DNA of 64,000 nucleotides from Bremia lactucae (GCF_004359215.1 NC_090614.1:2124069-2188068); one strand, 5' to 3'. Counted from the stretch's first letter, positions 33,719-44,684 are shown. The notes: generated by a model not told the origin, from the sequence alone. Numbers and translations are program-made.

Positions 33719-34172
33719 TGTAACGGGGTGTATCGTTACATGAAATTAACACTTAAAGGTTGTTAATTAATATATCATCCAACAGGTAGATAATATTTGG
33801 AGGATATTATTTCATATAGTAATGTCCTGGTTTCTTATCCATAGATAGGTATAGACCATTACGTCTATTTATTCCGCAGACTAATCAGCTGCGGAAGTAA
33901 TCAAAGAGAGAGTTACGAGATAAGATAGATAAGAATTCATTTACATGTTTAGTATTAGTTTATAGTTAAGTCAACATTTACAAAGATAGATTAACAAGAC
34001 ACTTAACTATATTAATACAGTTTTCATTTTACACTCTTAAGCTAACTTGCCTTAAGAGAAGTCTTCCTCTATACGTACAGTGTACGTCACCTAACGAGAG
34101 GCACCACTCACATCTGAAGCAGTGTGAAGTGGACTTGTACTGAAACAGTACAAGTCGCAGCGCCCCGTTACA
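33719..34172 (+). repeat. Right LTR of the mini-element
   Basis: 454 bp, TGTAACGGGG...GCCCCGTTACA. Its last 215 bases are nearly identical to window positions 1-216. Confidence 0.88.
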
Positions 34173-34290
34173 GGTGGTGGCTAAGCCAACAAATTCGCCG
34201 ACTGGTCAAATAAGTCCGATGCTCCGAGAGCAACAATGCGGGAGGGCCCTGATAATTAAGACATCACGTCTTGCTTGACTCCACGGTGTC

Positions 34291-35430
34291 ATGGGGTCAA
34301 CAACGCACCCCGCTGCAACGAGCCCACTGGACGCTGAAATAATGCGTCAGCGAACAAAACTTTCACAGACAACAGAGGCTGTTCAGGAATGCTGCACTTT
34401 GATTAGGGAAAAATCAATCAACCGACTTAAGCCGGAGGATGGAGCTTCCGGGTGGAGATTTCATGACAATGCTAACATTATTGCTAATGCATGGACTCCC
34501 ATTTTCCAGCAGGAGGCTGCGGATGCGCAAAGATGCAGGCAGGTGCTCACATTGTTGGGATCGAAACGGCAGCGCACGGCCAATTTAAATCATCTGGCTC
34601 CACCCATCAAGGAAGCTAAAGTACGCGTTGCAATCCTGAGCATTCATCGGGGCAAGGCTTGCGGTCCTGACAGGCTGATGAACAACTTACTTCGAATTTA
34701 CATTGACATACTCGCTCCGATACTTGTCCGGCTTTACAATCAGTGGATGGACTAGGGAGTGTTCCTGTCAGCTTCCCGGAGGTAGATATAATTTGCCTCA
34801 TAAATGAAGGCACGGCGACAAATTTGCTGAACTACAGGTTGCTGGCTTACTCAATTCCGACTATGAAATCAACACCCGCATTCTAACCGCCAGGACGAGA
34901 GCGAAACTGTCGCTCCTCATTCACCGAATTGAGATGGGTTCGCGCCAGGGAGGACTACTCACACCACGATCGATCTGTACATGGCGGCGAGGGTAGAAGT
35001 AAAACGCGGACCCAGATTTGGCGCACGCTTTGGCGCTATTATTGGACTTCAAAAAGGTACATGGCTCGATTAAAAGGACCTTCCTCTATGAAGCGCTGAC
35101 GTGGCTTGGATTTTCCCCGGCGTATGTTAAGGCTGTAAGGGCACTCTATGACACTCCCGAGTCATCGTTGGTGACATACTCCTAGCGGGGGGAAATGGCG
35201 GGGTCGTGCGATCGGTTTTCATCGCTCCTGCAGGTCCACTTCTTCCCGTCTCACGGTTGGGGTGGAAGACGTCATTGTGCGCCACGGGACACAAGGCGCT
35301 ACCGATGGCGATCTCTACACCTTACATCCGGCGAAGACACAGATGATCACTGCGCTGTAACCAATTGAAAAAAACAATCCACTCGATACTTTCAGGCCCG
35401 CCCACCACCGTTTGGACCTTAGGTAAAATA
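34291..35430 (+). pseudogene. LINE-type reverse transcriptase fragment
   Basis: The open frame 34291-34755 contains R-G-K-A-C-G-P-D-R-L followed by a helix and A-P-I-L-V-R-L-Y-N-Q-W, typical of the RT N-terminal part in non-LTR retrotransposons (the K-A-P-G-P-D-G motif). Downstream, pieces in several frames look like decayed LINE RT. No Y-A-D-D box found. No poly-A tail identified. Confidence 0.6.
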
Positions 35431-36349
35431 TGAATTTAAATTGCACCTTTCATTTAATCAACAGTGGCGGCGGTGAAGGTAGCAGAGGCAGCCCGTCAAG
35501 GGCAGTTTTGCCTAAAATTGCTCACAAATGCTCAAGTGGACGACCTCCGCTTAATGACGAATCACGGCGCGGTAGTACGCCCGAATCTTCATCTTAAAGC
35601 TATGTGCCCGAAAAGAGCTTTACTGCGCGACATCATTTACTGGACGTGAACAAATGCGAATAATGTGCTGGTTTCACCGAGTCGGAAGCCACCATTGTCA
35701 CGGGCAGTCCAGCGGCAGGTGGAGCGATAATCCTTGCTGCTCCTACTGAACTTCCCAATGCTATATACACCAAATACGCATAGAGACAGAATTTGCTAAA
35801 GGTGCAGTGGCCAGGCTACGTTGCCGTAGCCCTGACCACTCAATCGTTGTCCAGGAACTGGTGGCCAACATCTCTCTCATCGCGGGAGACTGCGGTTGAT
35901 TAATTAGACGACAACGGGAAGGCAACCACCCAGAGCATCCACACTGGCTGCCGGTTTCTGGCACGCCAGACGCATTGCGGACACTTAACTTATCTGGAGA
36001 TAGGCTGTGGTGCCTCGACAGAGCAACCTCGCTGTGCGCACCTTCACTGGACGAGCGTTGGAGCGCGGCACTCAGCAAGAATGGAGCTCTAACAAGGGCG
36101 CTAGACTGTGGTGGGCCTGACGGAAGCCGCGAAACACACAGCTGCTGATATAGAACAGTAGCAGAATCTTTTTAATTCAGGGACGGGAAACTCGGACCTG
36201 CACAGAGCCTCGTATAGCAACACAGGTCAGCGCGTCCGGTGTCAGACGCTACTTAGGCTGTTGCGATTTTCTGGCGTCACTGTAACGGCTATTAGGCGTC
36301 ACTAACTATGTCATACGACACTAATATACGTCACGTAAAAAAAACAAGG
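35431..36349. other. No gene supported
   Basis: Two open frames (35464-35649 plus; 35761-36078 minus) have no recognisable domain. Possibly more of the LINE. Confidence 0.4.
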
Positions 36350-37647
36350 AAAATTGTAAGTCTCTTGACGTGAGTTGCTCCTCACACACAAACATTATGT
36401 GTAACCGACTTTGGTGATGAAGTTTAGCTTATCATCTTGCAAATCAAAGTGGTGAATAAGTTTCTACAAAAGTCAGAAGTCGATTGTGGGGCATCGAACC
36501 ATTTTATTCGACGCCAATCGCTAAAAGAGCGCAGACTCAATTTCATTGGGCGGATAATTTTCTAACGAGGATGACAGTGCGCCTTGCAACAGGCGCATCT
36601 GTAACAGTTAAGAGACGTGTAGTTGGTTTTTAATACACATTAAAGAGTTACAGTACGATGATGAATACATGGTACTGGATTTGGATAAAAAAATATATGT
36701 CATCCTTGGATTACCATGGCTCAGAAAGTACGAGTCATGCCTTAGATAAAAGCATTAAGTCGTGGCGACGCCTGTCTCTCGTTCATCAGATGGTCATCTT
36801 ATGAACATATTGGAGCGTCCAGAAGCGTGTGCGGATGTCCTACGTGTGAGTGCGATGGCCTCACTTGTGGTACGCTCCTTAGGACGATTGTACAAGATCT
36901 CCTAAGACGTCCTATCACACTTTGGAGATACATTCCGGACACTGAGCACAAACATGGCAGCGTCCAAGTTCGATCACACCAATAATTCGAGTGGATCGTA
37001 ATATTGTTGTTTGCTCGAAAGCAACATCCGAAACAATCTTAAACTGCTTTTTCGATCTAGGGTTTCGCACTGTCTCTTATATATACATATATAACAGACA
37101 GTGCGAAACCCTAGATTGACTGGAGCATCGCCCGTAGAGGATCTCGCTGTACAATTCGAGGCAGTTGCGGGGTGGGGGTAGTCCCAAACAAATACGGGAA
37201 TAAGTCCCATATACCTTGAGGGGGTAAATCTTCACGATTTTCAAGGAAATAAGTTCCACGGTACCAATAAAAAGGTTTTAAAGAGAATGAGACATTAAAT
37301 GTCTTGGTAAACAAAGGATCAAGTGATTGTAGACGCTTATACACTTGATCTGATAGCGCTTCCAAAGTTTACTTTGGAGATAACTCAATCCAACGCTTGA
37401 ATCGAAAAGGTTTTCGCGTGATTGCAAAGTGGCAAAGTCAAGCAGGTCTGCGCACTTGTCTCAGATGAAACGTATGTGGCCGATATTCGGTCAGCAAAAG
37501 TATTTTCTTGAGAATAAACGTGCTATCAGGAGCTCATCGATGGAAAAATTGTCCCGAAAAGAAGACTCTGATTGAACGATTTGCGTCTCAATACTGGGTG
37601 TCGTTGAAAATAAATTCTTTATATAAGAATTACATCGAATTCAAGGA
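36350..37647 (+). pseudogene. Protease and linker of F
   Basis: Contains the protease active-site region V-D-C-G-A-S-N-H-F-I-R-R at about 36480 in a decayed frame, then linker pieces (H-L-M-N-I-L-E-R-P near 36800). Ends E-F-K-D at the insertion point of E. A near-perfect 62-bp palindrome (37055-37116) sits in the linker. Confidence 0.65.
37055..37116. repeat. Near-perfect palindrome of 62 bp
   Basis: Two 21-base arms match without error (ATCTAGGGTTTCGCACTGTCT and its complement). Inside them, after one C/C mismatch, TTATATAT pairs with ATATATAA around a 2-base centre. Absent from the same place in A and B. Confidence 0.9.
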
Positions 37648-38196
37648 TGTAACGGGCTAGAGTTGCCCTAATGTTACACAGTCCCCATTAAGTACATTTG
37701 GTACTTAAGGGGACGGTCAATTACTAAATAATAGTAATTAGACCCAACACTCGGGTGTGGTGCACATTTGTGACCAACCCTTGTGGATGTGATGCACATG
37801 GGTGCATTCACATTAGGAGGGATGACGCCCAGCGTCATCCATGATGACGGCTAGCGTCATCAGTTACGCGAGGTATCTATAAAGATACGCTCGCAATACA
37901 TATTAGATGATATCTATAGAGATGATGTTTTGATTGGTAAAAATAGGTATTTATGTTTAACGCGATTAAATATAAATCAGTCTGAAAACTACTTTCTACT
38001 TAGTAAGTGCGCACGAGGAGCCGAATTACCGCTCCCGTGCCGACACTTTTCTGGAGTGCTTAGTCCGTTGGGTGAGGTCGCTAAGACGCTTACCACAACC
38101 TCACTGCACGCTAGAATAGACGGTCAAACCGTTCCTCGCTGTGTTAGGCTGTGTGCTTAAGTAGAGCGTGGCCGCATTAATACGTTTCCGTTTACA
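37648..38196 (+). repeat. 5' LTR of E
   Basis: 549 bp from TGTAACGGGCTAGAG to TTCCGTTTACA. Highly similar to the 3' LTR in the first 300 bp. Carries a row of short hairpins (described in findings). Confidence 0.9.
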
Positions 38197-38321
38197 CTTG
38201 GTCGCACTAGAAATCCTTCCTACGACCCGCATCTCTGCGTGTGTACGTGAGGATAAGCCTCAAAATCGATTTGGCTCATTCTTTTCACCTCTCTGAACAT
38301 CGTCGGGAGGTGACAGGGCAT

Positions 38322-39390
38322 ATGGCGCAGGGACTTGCTCAACAAGCCCTGGCCAGGCACCTGGGCAGTCCTCCTGAGCAACATGTTGCTCAGTTGGAGC
38401 AGTTTGACGCATTCGTGCTCGGACAGCGGAGATCCGCGTCCGCGTGCACAGAGCCATGCTGCGGCGGAGTCCGTCACTCAGACTCAGGATGAGCTAAGGC
38501 ATGAGCAGGCTCGGAGCGAGGCTCTCAACAGAACTCTTCAGATGCTCTCAGCACGGATGCACCAGCCGAGGCCCATTCGGATGGACCCGCCCAAGTTCGA
38601 TGGAACTGCAGCGTACACGATTGTCCACTGGCAATGCGGAGTCGCGCAGCGCATTGAGGACGACAGCCGGAGGGTGTCGTACGCTATGTCGCATATGCGC
38701 GGTAAGGCCTCGGAGTGGGCTTACTCGGCGCTTATAGCGGACAGAAAGGCGTTCCCTATATGGGCGATCTTTAAGACAAAGATTCGCGCCATGTACCAGC
38801 CGCCGAACAACGAAGTGTTGCTTCAGGTGCGCTTCTTTGGAGCGCGACAGGCGAAGCGATCTCTGCAAGAGTATGTGCAAGAGATGCGCTCGCTGTCGGC
38901 GTCCATAACCGTAGGTCCGATTCCGGAGCACATTAAGGTGCCCACGTTTATGAACGGACTACGGAATGGCCCACCGCGACAGGCCGTTTTCAGAAAGGTG
39001 CCGTCGACGATGGAAGAGGCAATCCAAATTGCCTTAGTTGAGGAGCAATCCTACAACAGTGCCTCGGCGACAGCTTGGTATAAGCCGTCGGCCGAGAGGC
39101 CAGATGCTACTCCCATGGAGTTGGGCAATGCAGACGTTGTCTGCTATGATTGCGGCATGCGCGGCCATATGATGGGCTGCTATGCCAGGGTTCCTGCTGG
39201 GGATAGATACCACAAGAGGACTCCCTTTTCGAAGAGCGATGGCAAGAACCAGCGTGTGAGACGCATGAATTCTGCATCGACCACTGAGAGGTCGGGAAAT
39301 GCAGGAGCGCAGAAGGGGCGGGATGCCCCACTCACGCGGACTCTGAAACTACCCCTAACTTTAGAGTTGTGGAACAAATGGGTAGCATAG
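38322..39390 (+). pseudogene. Gag of E, one frameshift
   Basis: Likely start M-A-Q-G-L-A-Q-Q-A-L at 38322; the frame changes near 38430. The rest (up to 39390) has the gypsy capsid pattern (P-P-K-F-D-G-T, W...A-M-Y-Q-P-P-N-N, L-Q-E-Y-V-Q-E-M-R-S-L) and a zinc knuckle C-Y-D-C-G-M-R-G-H-M-M-G-C. The last spacing is three residues instead of four, so zinc binding may be impaired. Confidence 0.8.
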
Positions 39391-39988
39391 TCCCTGAGGT
39401 CTTAAAATTTCGGACATCAACCCTGCTGCTCTATAGCGCTCAAGTACGAGGCTATGACCAGGTGATGACCCTCCTAGTGGATTCGAGTGCATCACAAAAT
39501 TTTGTAAAACTCGCGGCTCTAAGAAAGAGACCGGCGATGTTTGAGTCGCTTTGACAGTTTGGCAAGCGAGAAGAGGCGACCGTTCTTTAGCGAACGCCGC
39601 ACTCATTAACTCTGAGGGAGTTCAGGTAGAACTCGCTTTCAGCTTTAGTGACTTTTCTTGTAAAGAGAAGTTCACAGTGCTAGGAATGGAGAGTCTTTAT
39701 GACCTCATCCTAGGCATGCCATGGTTGGCGAAGTACCAACCATGGATAGACTGGCATACACGCACAGTTTCGAGCTCTACGCAGGACACCGGAAGGGGTG
39801 TGCTCCTGCGAGAGGTGTATGTAACTGATGTCGTGTCGAACACAGTCGAGGGTGCGTTGACGGGATGTCAAACGTCACCAATTCCTACCCACCTCGTGGA
39901 GACTGGGGTAGTGAAAAGGACGATGACAAGTAGTCATGCTTTCGAATTTCCTGCACAGAGCATAAAATCCTGTGGCAGCAGACGATGA
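39369..39988 (+). pseudogene. Protease of E
   Basis: Active-site segment L-L-V-D-S-S-A-S-Q-N-F-V: D-S-S-A-S where D-(S/T)-G-A-S is usual. After a shift at about 39553 the second frame has Y-D-L-I-L-G-M-P-W-L, the conserved flap/tail signature of the family. Confidence 0.75.
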
Positions 39989-40492
39989 GCTGACAGGAAG
40001 TCAAGCGTCGCATGAACCGGCACGGCGCCTAGAGCCTGGTGCGATTGGAAGGGGTGCGTTAGCCAGGAGAGCAACGGCACCCGCTTCCCAAAAATCTCGT
40101 CGTTACTCAGAGAGCGAATACCCGACAGATTAGGACGATCAAAGGCACGTCTAAACGAGTGACAATCGGAGAGTGACGTTTGTATCAGTTCCTATTAGCG
40201 AGGACGGGCCTTTGAACGAGGTGTTCGAGGCCGCCAAAGACGAAATTGCAGAGGCATCCTCAGTTGAGGTGCTCCGTCAAGTCTTTAAATCTACCGAGGA
40301 GATAGTAAATCTCCCGGAAATGTCGTGGGGTCTGTTCCTTGCCGAGTTAAAGGAAGGAAAGATCCACGAAATAGTCACACCAGTTCCAAAAGAGGACTTG
40401 GTGGACTGTTGCTCGTCGTCCACAATGGACAAGAGTGATCTAGAACGGACAAAAATACAAATACACGGTTCGCTGCTCAAGGCTGGAATGCC

Positions 40493-41420
40493 TTGAGATA
40501 CAGTCCGTTCTTCGAGGTTCTGTGGAAACATCGTGATGTGTTCCCAGAAGAAGTGCCGAGCCGCCTACCAGCAGATAGGGGCATCGGGCACGAGATAGAC
40601 CTCGAACCTGGCACCAAGTATTGTGTGACCAGGCAATGGCCGTTGCCGAAAGAACAAGTCGATTATATCGATGAGTTCTTCGACAAGCGAGCCAAGGCGG
40701 GACATGTGCGTGAGAGCAAATCGCCTCACTGCAGCCCGACCTTTTGTGTGCGTAAAGCCACAGGTGGATGGCGCGTGGTTCATGCTTACAATAAGCTGAA
40801 TACGGCGACCGTACCGGCGCAAGCGCCAATCCCGCGGACAGATGTCTTGTTGAACTCCATGGGAAAGTCAACTATCTTTTCCCGTTGAATTTGAAGGATG
40901 GCTAGTATCAGGTACTCATGAGAGGAGTCCGATGTAGCCAAAACGGCAGTAAGCACCCCAAGCGGTATGCTTTGGGAGTGGCTTGTGACGCCCTAAAATT
41001 GGAAAACCCACCGCCTACATTCAACCCAGTGGTGGCTCACGTGATGCGTCAGCACCGTGCCTACGCGTCCCATTACTTTGACGATGTATTCGTGCGTAGT
41101 AGGGCCGAGGACGGGCTGCGTGCAATAGAGTCGCACAAGCATCATTTAGACGCTAAGTTATAGACTTTAAAGGACGCCCAATTGTACGTCAACTTGCAAA
41201 AGTGCGTCATGGGGGTCCCTGAGATACCTGTACTGGGCTGCATCGTTGGTACACATGGTGTACGAGCAGACCCAGACAAGATAAACTTAGTAAAGGAATG
41301 GCCAATCCCACGGCATGTGAAGGATTGCGCCAATTCCTAGGGCTCGCTAATTACTTAAATAAATATAGCAAGAATTATGCAGAGCAAACTAAACCATTAT
41401 TTTAGCTCCTTCAAAAGAAC
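40493..41420 (+). pseudogene. Reverse transcriptase of E
   Basis: Frame 40493-40888 has R-H-R-D-V-F-P-E-E type start, G-T-K-Y-C-V-T-R-Q-W-P-L-P and G-G-W-R-V-V-H-A-Y-N-K-L. A second frame (40918-41163) has the catalytic Y-F-D-D-V-F-V. The thumb continues in a third frame to 41420. At least three frame changes. Confidence 0.82.
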
Positions 41421-41499
41421 GCAGAATGGGTTTGGTTAAAAGAACAAGATGATGCGTTCACATCACTGAAGCAATCTCTTGTAGACCGGTCTTGGCATT

Positions 41500-41930
41500 A
41501 CCAGACGAGGATAAGCCCTTTAGCGTCGTCTACGATGCAAGTAACTTTGCAATCGGCAGCGCGCTCATGCAGAAGGGATGACGACGGCGTTGACCGCGTC
41601 ATCTCTTATCAGTCCCGGCTTTTAAAAGCCGCGGAACTGAATTACCCGTATATGACAAAGAACTACTTTCAATAAAGTATGCTCTTGTCAAATTTCGTGT
41701 GCACCTATTGGACACCGAACCATTTGTGGTTTATACGGATCACGCATCACTGCGTACCGCAATAAACCCACCGCACCTCTCGCCTAGAATGGCAAGATGG
41801 CTTACATTCTTCTCTGAATTTAATTTAAAAGTTATATACAAGCCGGGTAAGTCAAATGTCTTGGCTGACGCTTTATCGCGCAGACCAGACTTCGAGGTGA
41901 GACACCAGGAAAGTGTGTCTAGTGCTAAAG
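41500..41930 (+). pseudogene. RNase H of E
   Basis: Y-D-A-S-N-F-A-I-G-S-A near 41530, then Y-T-D-H-A-S-L-R-T-A and V-L-A-D-A-L-S-R-R-P-D-F in the frame 41699-42214. The first Asp and the others look present, but the domain is split by a frameshift. Confidence 0.78.
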
Positions 41931-42109
41931 CACAATTTCAGCGGTCAACGTTGGCAGCCATGAAGGCATACCACGTGACAGGCTCATTAGCCACTGAGGT
42001 AAAAGAGAGCTTCAGTCAGGACGACCATTGTCGCCTACTGTTGCATCACTTTGGTGGACGAAAGGTTCCCCTCCCGTCGCACCTGAAAGCTAAGCTAAAT
42101 CGCTTTAGC

Positions 42110-42830
42110 TACAGCGATGTCATGTTATGGCATCAGCTGTCACCTTGTGATCCCTATAGCAACTCCCGAAGAGTGGAGCAAGCAATTGCCCTTTGTGGAG
42201 TTCGGTATAAATAACAGTGTCCACGCCAGCACGGGTGAGACACCGTTTTATATTAATGGACTGCGCCATCCTCGGACGCCAGTCTCGTTTGTGCACACCC
42301 CGAGTCTTAGTGGGGGAGGGCCCCTCACTATGCCCGGTGCGAAAGAGGGACATAGTTTCGTCAATACGACGATGACCCGCGAGGGTATCATCTCAAAGAT
42401 AGTAATTTGCCCTAGTGACCCTGCCAGTTAAGCAGTGGTCAATAAAAATTAGCCTTATGACCGACCTCTCGGCGGTATCATAGACGAGTTTGATGCTAAA
42501 AGCGTGAGCGAGGTCAACGCTTTGCGGATGAGCGATTAGCGATTAGCCATCACACGAAAAGTACGTGACGCGATGGCAAGCCCACAGGACAAGCAAAAAG
42601 AACATGCGGACCGAAATGGTCGCAAAAATAATGAACGCTTTAGAGTGGGTGAAAAGGTACTATTAAGTACTGCTACCCTACCTAAGAATGCATTTTCTGT
42701 ACTACCTGGAGGTACTACGAAGTTGTTGCCGCGTTTCATTGGGCCCTTAACGGAGGTCGAAGAGGTTGGAGACCTAAATTATAGGCTCATTCTTTCGCCG
42801 TATTTTACGTGGGTCGTCTGAAATGGTGTG
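42110..42830 (+). pseudogene. Integrase remnant of E without catalytic core
   Basis: The frame passes directly from the end of the RNase H/linker part (L-N-R-F-S-Y-S) into E-E-W-S-K-Q-L-P-F-V-E-F-G-I-N-N-S-V-H, which normally lies after the core. The zinc region and all three catalytic acids are absent. The C-terminal part (42573-42821) with K-L-L-P-R-F-I-G-P-L is retained. Confidence 0.78.
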
Positions 42831-43440
42831 TAGACCCAAATGAGGTCACATATCCCCATCCGTCTAAGGAGACCGATGGTGACGTCGACTGTGAGTCGAG
42901 CGTCGTTCGGGTGAGAGGGACGGTGAAGGCGAAAAGCTATCAGCCGACCGACTCCTCCCACCACGAACAAGACTCGGCGAGCGAGAGACATCACGCGAGT
43001 AACGCGGATCCCTCAGCATTATCCTCTCGAAAAGGTCCAAGCGAGTCTTCAGGCGTTCATAACCCTGACGAACCTTCGCTCAAACATAAGAAAAGATCCG
43101 AGGTCAGTCGCGAGACTTATCCCTCGAGATCCGCAATACGTCCTTCAGCAGCCCTTAACGCCTATGACTGAACGGACGAAGGTAAGGCAGCCGCGAGTAG
43201 GTGGACGAGATCGCCACTCCTATCGGGTGCCGCCTGCACTGATGGATACGGGTGGGACCAACGCTTCCTTGTTGGAAGGTTGCTTACCCACCGCTCCGTG
43301 AGGCAAAGAAAACAGATCCTCGTTCAATGGTAAGGTTACCCGAAGAGTTTTGATTCTTGGAACCGATCGATAACCTACGTATTGACGTGTCCGGCTTGAT
43401 GGCTGCCTATGTAAAGGAGCACCAGCTGAGACCTCTTCGC
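42809..43440 (+). pseudogene. C-terminal tail and decayed chromodomain of E
   Basis: A 120-codon hydrophilic tail is followed, after a shift, by R-F-L-V-G-R-L-L near 43260 and then I-L-V-Q-W-x-G-Y-P-x-S-F-D-S-W near 43325-43365, the chromodomain core, with a stop in place of one residue. Confidence 0.65.
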
Positions 43441-43595
43441 TAGTCTCAAATGGACTAGCAGAAGTAGCGTTGACTGAGCACGTTCACGTGTCGTCGGCAG
43501 GTTTAGGCTCCGAATCATCTATGTCAGAACCATTATGGATTATGGTCCGAGCATAAGGCGTTGCGGTTTTACCCAACGGAGAAGCGGCTGCGCCC

Positions 43596-44018
43596 TTATG
43601 GGCTCTCATTACCTGTCGCTGCGCTTTCCAGCGCAGACGACGAGACAGCATTCGTAAATGATGCTGTCTCCGTGTTGTGAGGCATGAGAGAAGTTTGAAT
43701 GGGCAATAATGCGCCATCGTCCTTCCTCATGAGCTCGTTGTCCGCATCACTACTATGAGGTGACGGCAACGGTGTCGACTCATTGTAGTCGACAATGAGC
43801 GACGGATCAACATCCTCACTGTTAAAGTGGGATGGATCCTTTAGCCCTGTTAACGCGACAGCCGCAGTGGCTGTCTGCGTTCCGACTAAGGCATTTGACG
43901 CGGCCGGCGAATTAACGCGGCGCGTGCGCTTAGTGCGAGGTTGTGTGGGCGTCTTCGCAGACGACCCACCAACGTGGCCCCTTTTAGGTGGCATCTTGGG
44001 CGCCGTGTATAGAAACAC
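43596..44018 (-). CDS. Antisense frame of E, between pol and the 3' LTR
   Basis: 140 codons on the strand opposite to pol, starting about 110 bp from the 3' LTR; M-P-P-K-R at residue 9 is an alternative start. The N-terminal part is basic (T-K-R-T-R-R-V, possible nuclear signal), the middle is Ala/Thr-rich, the C-terminal part acidic and Ser-rich with D-P-S-L-I-V-D-Y-N-E. A second frame (43717-43484) may continue it after a shift. D-P-S-L-x-(I/V)-D-Y also occurs in the antisense frame of A. No known domain. Confidence 0.5.
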   Translation of the reverse strand: MFLYTAPKMPPKRGHVGGSSAKTPTQPRTKRTRRVNSPAASNALVGTQTATAAVALTGLKDPSHFNSEDVDPSLIVDYNESTPLPSPHSSDADNELMRKDDGALLPIQTSLMPHNTETASFTNAVSSSALESAATGNESP

Positions 44019-44126
44019 GTGCGCGAGAGTGATCGAGTGAACTAGCGGCGCGTAAAGCTGCTCGCAGTTCCTCTCTCTACTCTGTCGAATTTAAAAATGT
44101 AAATTCGTTCTTAAAGAGGGGGATGG

Positions 44127-44679
44127 TGTAACGGGCTAGAGTTGCCCTAATGTTACACAGTCCCCATTAAGTACATTTGGTACTTAAGGGGATGGTCAAT
44201 TACTAAATAATAGTAATTAGACCCAACACTCGGGTGTGGTGCACATTTGTGACCAACCCTTGTGGATGTGATGCACATGGGTGCATTCACATTAGGAGGG
44301 ATGACGCCCAGCGTCATCCATGATGACGGCTAGCGTCATCAGTTACGCGAGGTATCTATAAAGATACGCTCGCAATACATATTAAATGATATCTATAGAG
44401 ATATCATTTTAATTGGTAAAAATAGGTATTTATATTTAATTCTATTAAATATAAATCAGTCTGAAATTTACTACCTACTTGGCAAGTGCGCACAGGGAGA
44501 CGGATTACCGCTCCCGTGACGTCACTTTACCAGAGTTCTTAGTGTGTTGGGTGAGGTCGCTTGCGCGCCCACCACAACTACCTCACTGCACGCAAGAGAA
44601 GCAGGTGCAAACCGCTTCCTCGCTGTGCTAGGGTGTGTGCTAAGTAGAGCGTGGCCGCATTACGACGTGCCCGCCTACA
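44127..44679 (+). repeat. 3' LTR of E
   Basis: 553 bp from TGTAACGGGCTAGAG to GCCCGCCTACA, followed by the target duplication AAGGA. Differs from the 5' LTR mainly in the last third. Confidence 0.9.
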
Positions 44680-44684
44680 AAGGA

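Larger units (their letters stand above)
33012..34172 (+). mobile_element. Gy-1 mini-element: two LTRs around 252 bp
   Basis: LTR 33012-33466 and LTR 33719-34172 flank only 252 bp. That insert starts with the primer-binding region (TGGTAGCACTTTGTAGTCC at 33469) and ends with the purine tract AAGGGAGGGGTAA. All of gag and pol is missing. The middle is the 3' end of the element, including part of the antisense frame. Flanking bases (CATTA and GGTGG) do not form a target duplication. Confidence 0.8.
37648..44679 (+). mobile_element. Chromodomain gypsy element E (Gy-2), complete outline
   Basis: LTRs of 549 and 553 bp, a TTGGTCGCA primer-like site after the 5' LTR, gag, protease, RT, RNase H, remains of integrase, a chromodomain, an antisense frame and the purine tract AAAGAGGGGGATGG before the 3' LTR. 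Perfect 5-bp target duplication AAGGA (37643-37647 and 44680-44684). Gag and pol carry stops and shifts and the integrase core is deleted, so E cannot move by itself. Confidence 0.92.

Noticed and set aside
33007..34177. Target duplication for the mini-element
   Set aside because: Flanking CATTA and GGTGG do not match, so no duplication is claimed.
38220..39377. Several minus-strand frames opposite gag of E
   Set aside because: Shadows of gag in a GC-rich stretch; no conservation in another copy.
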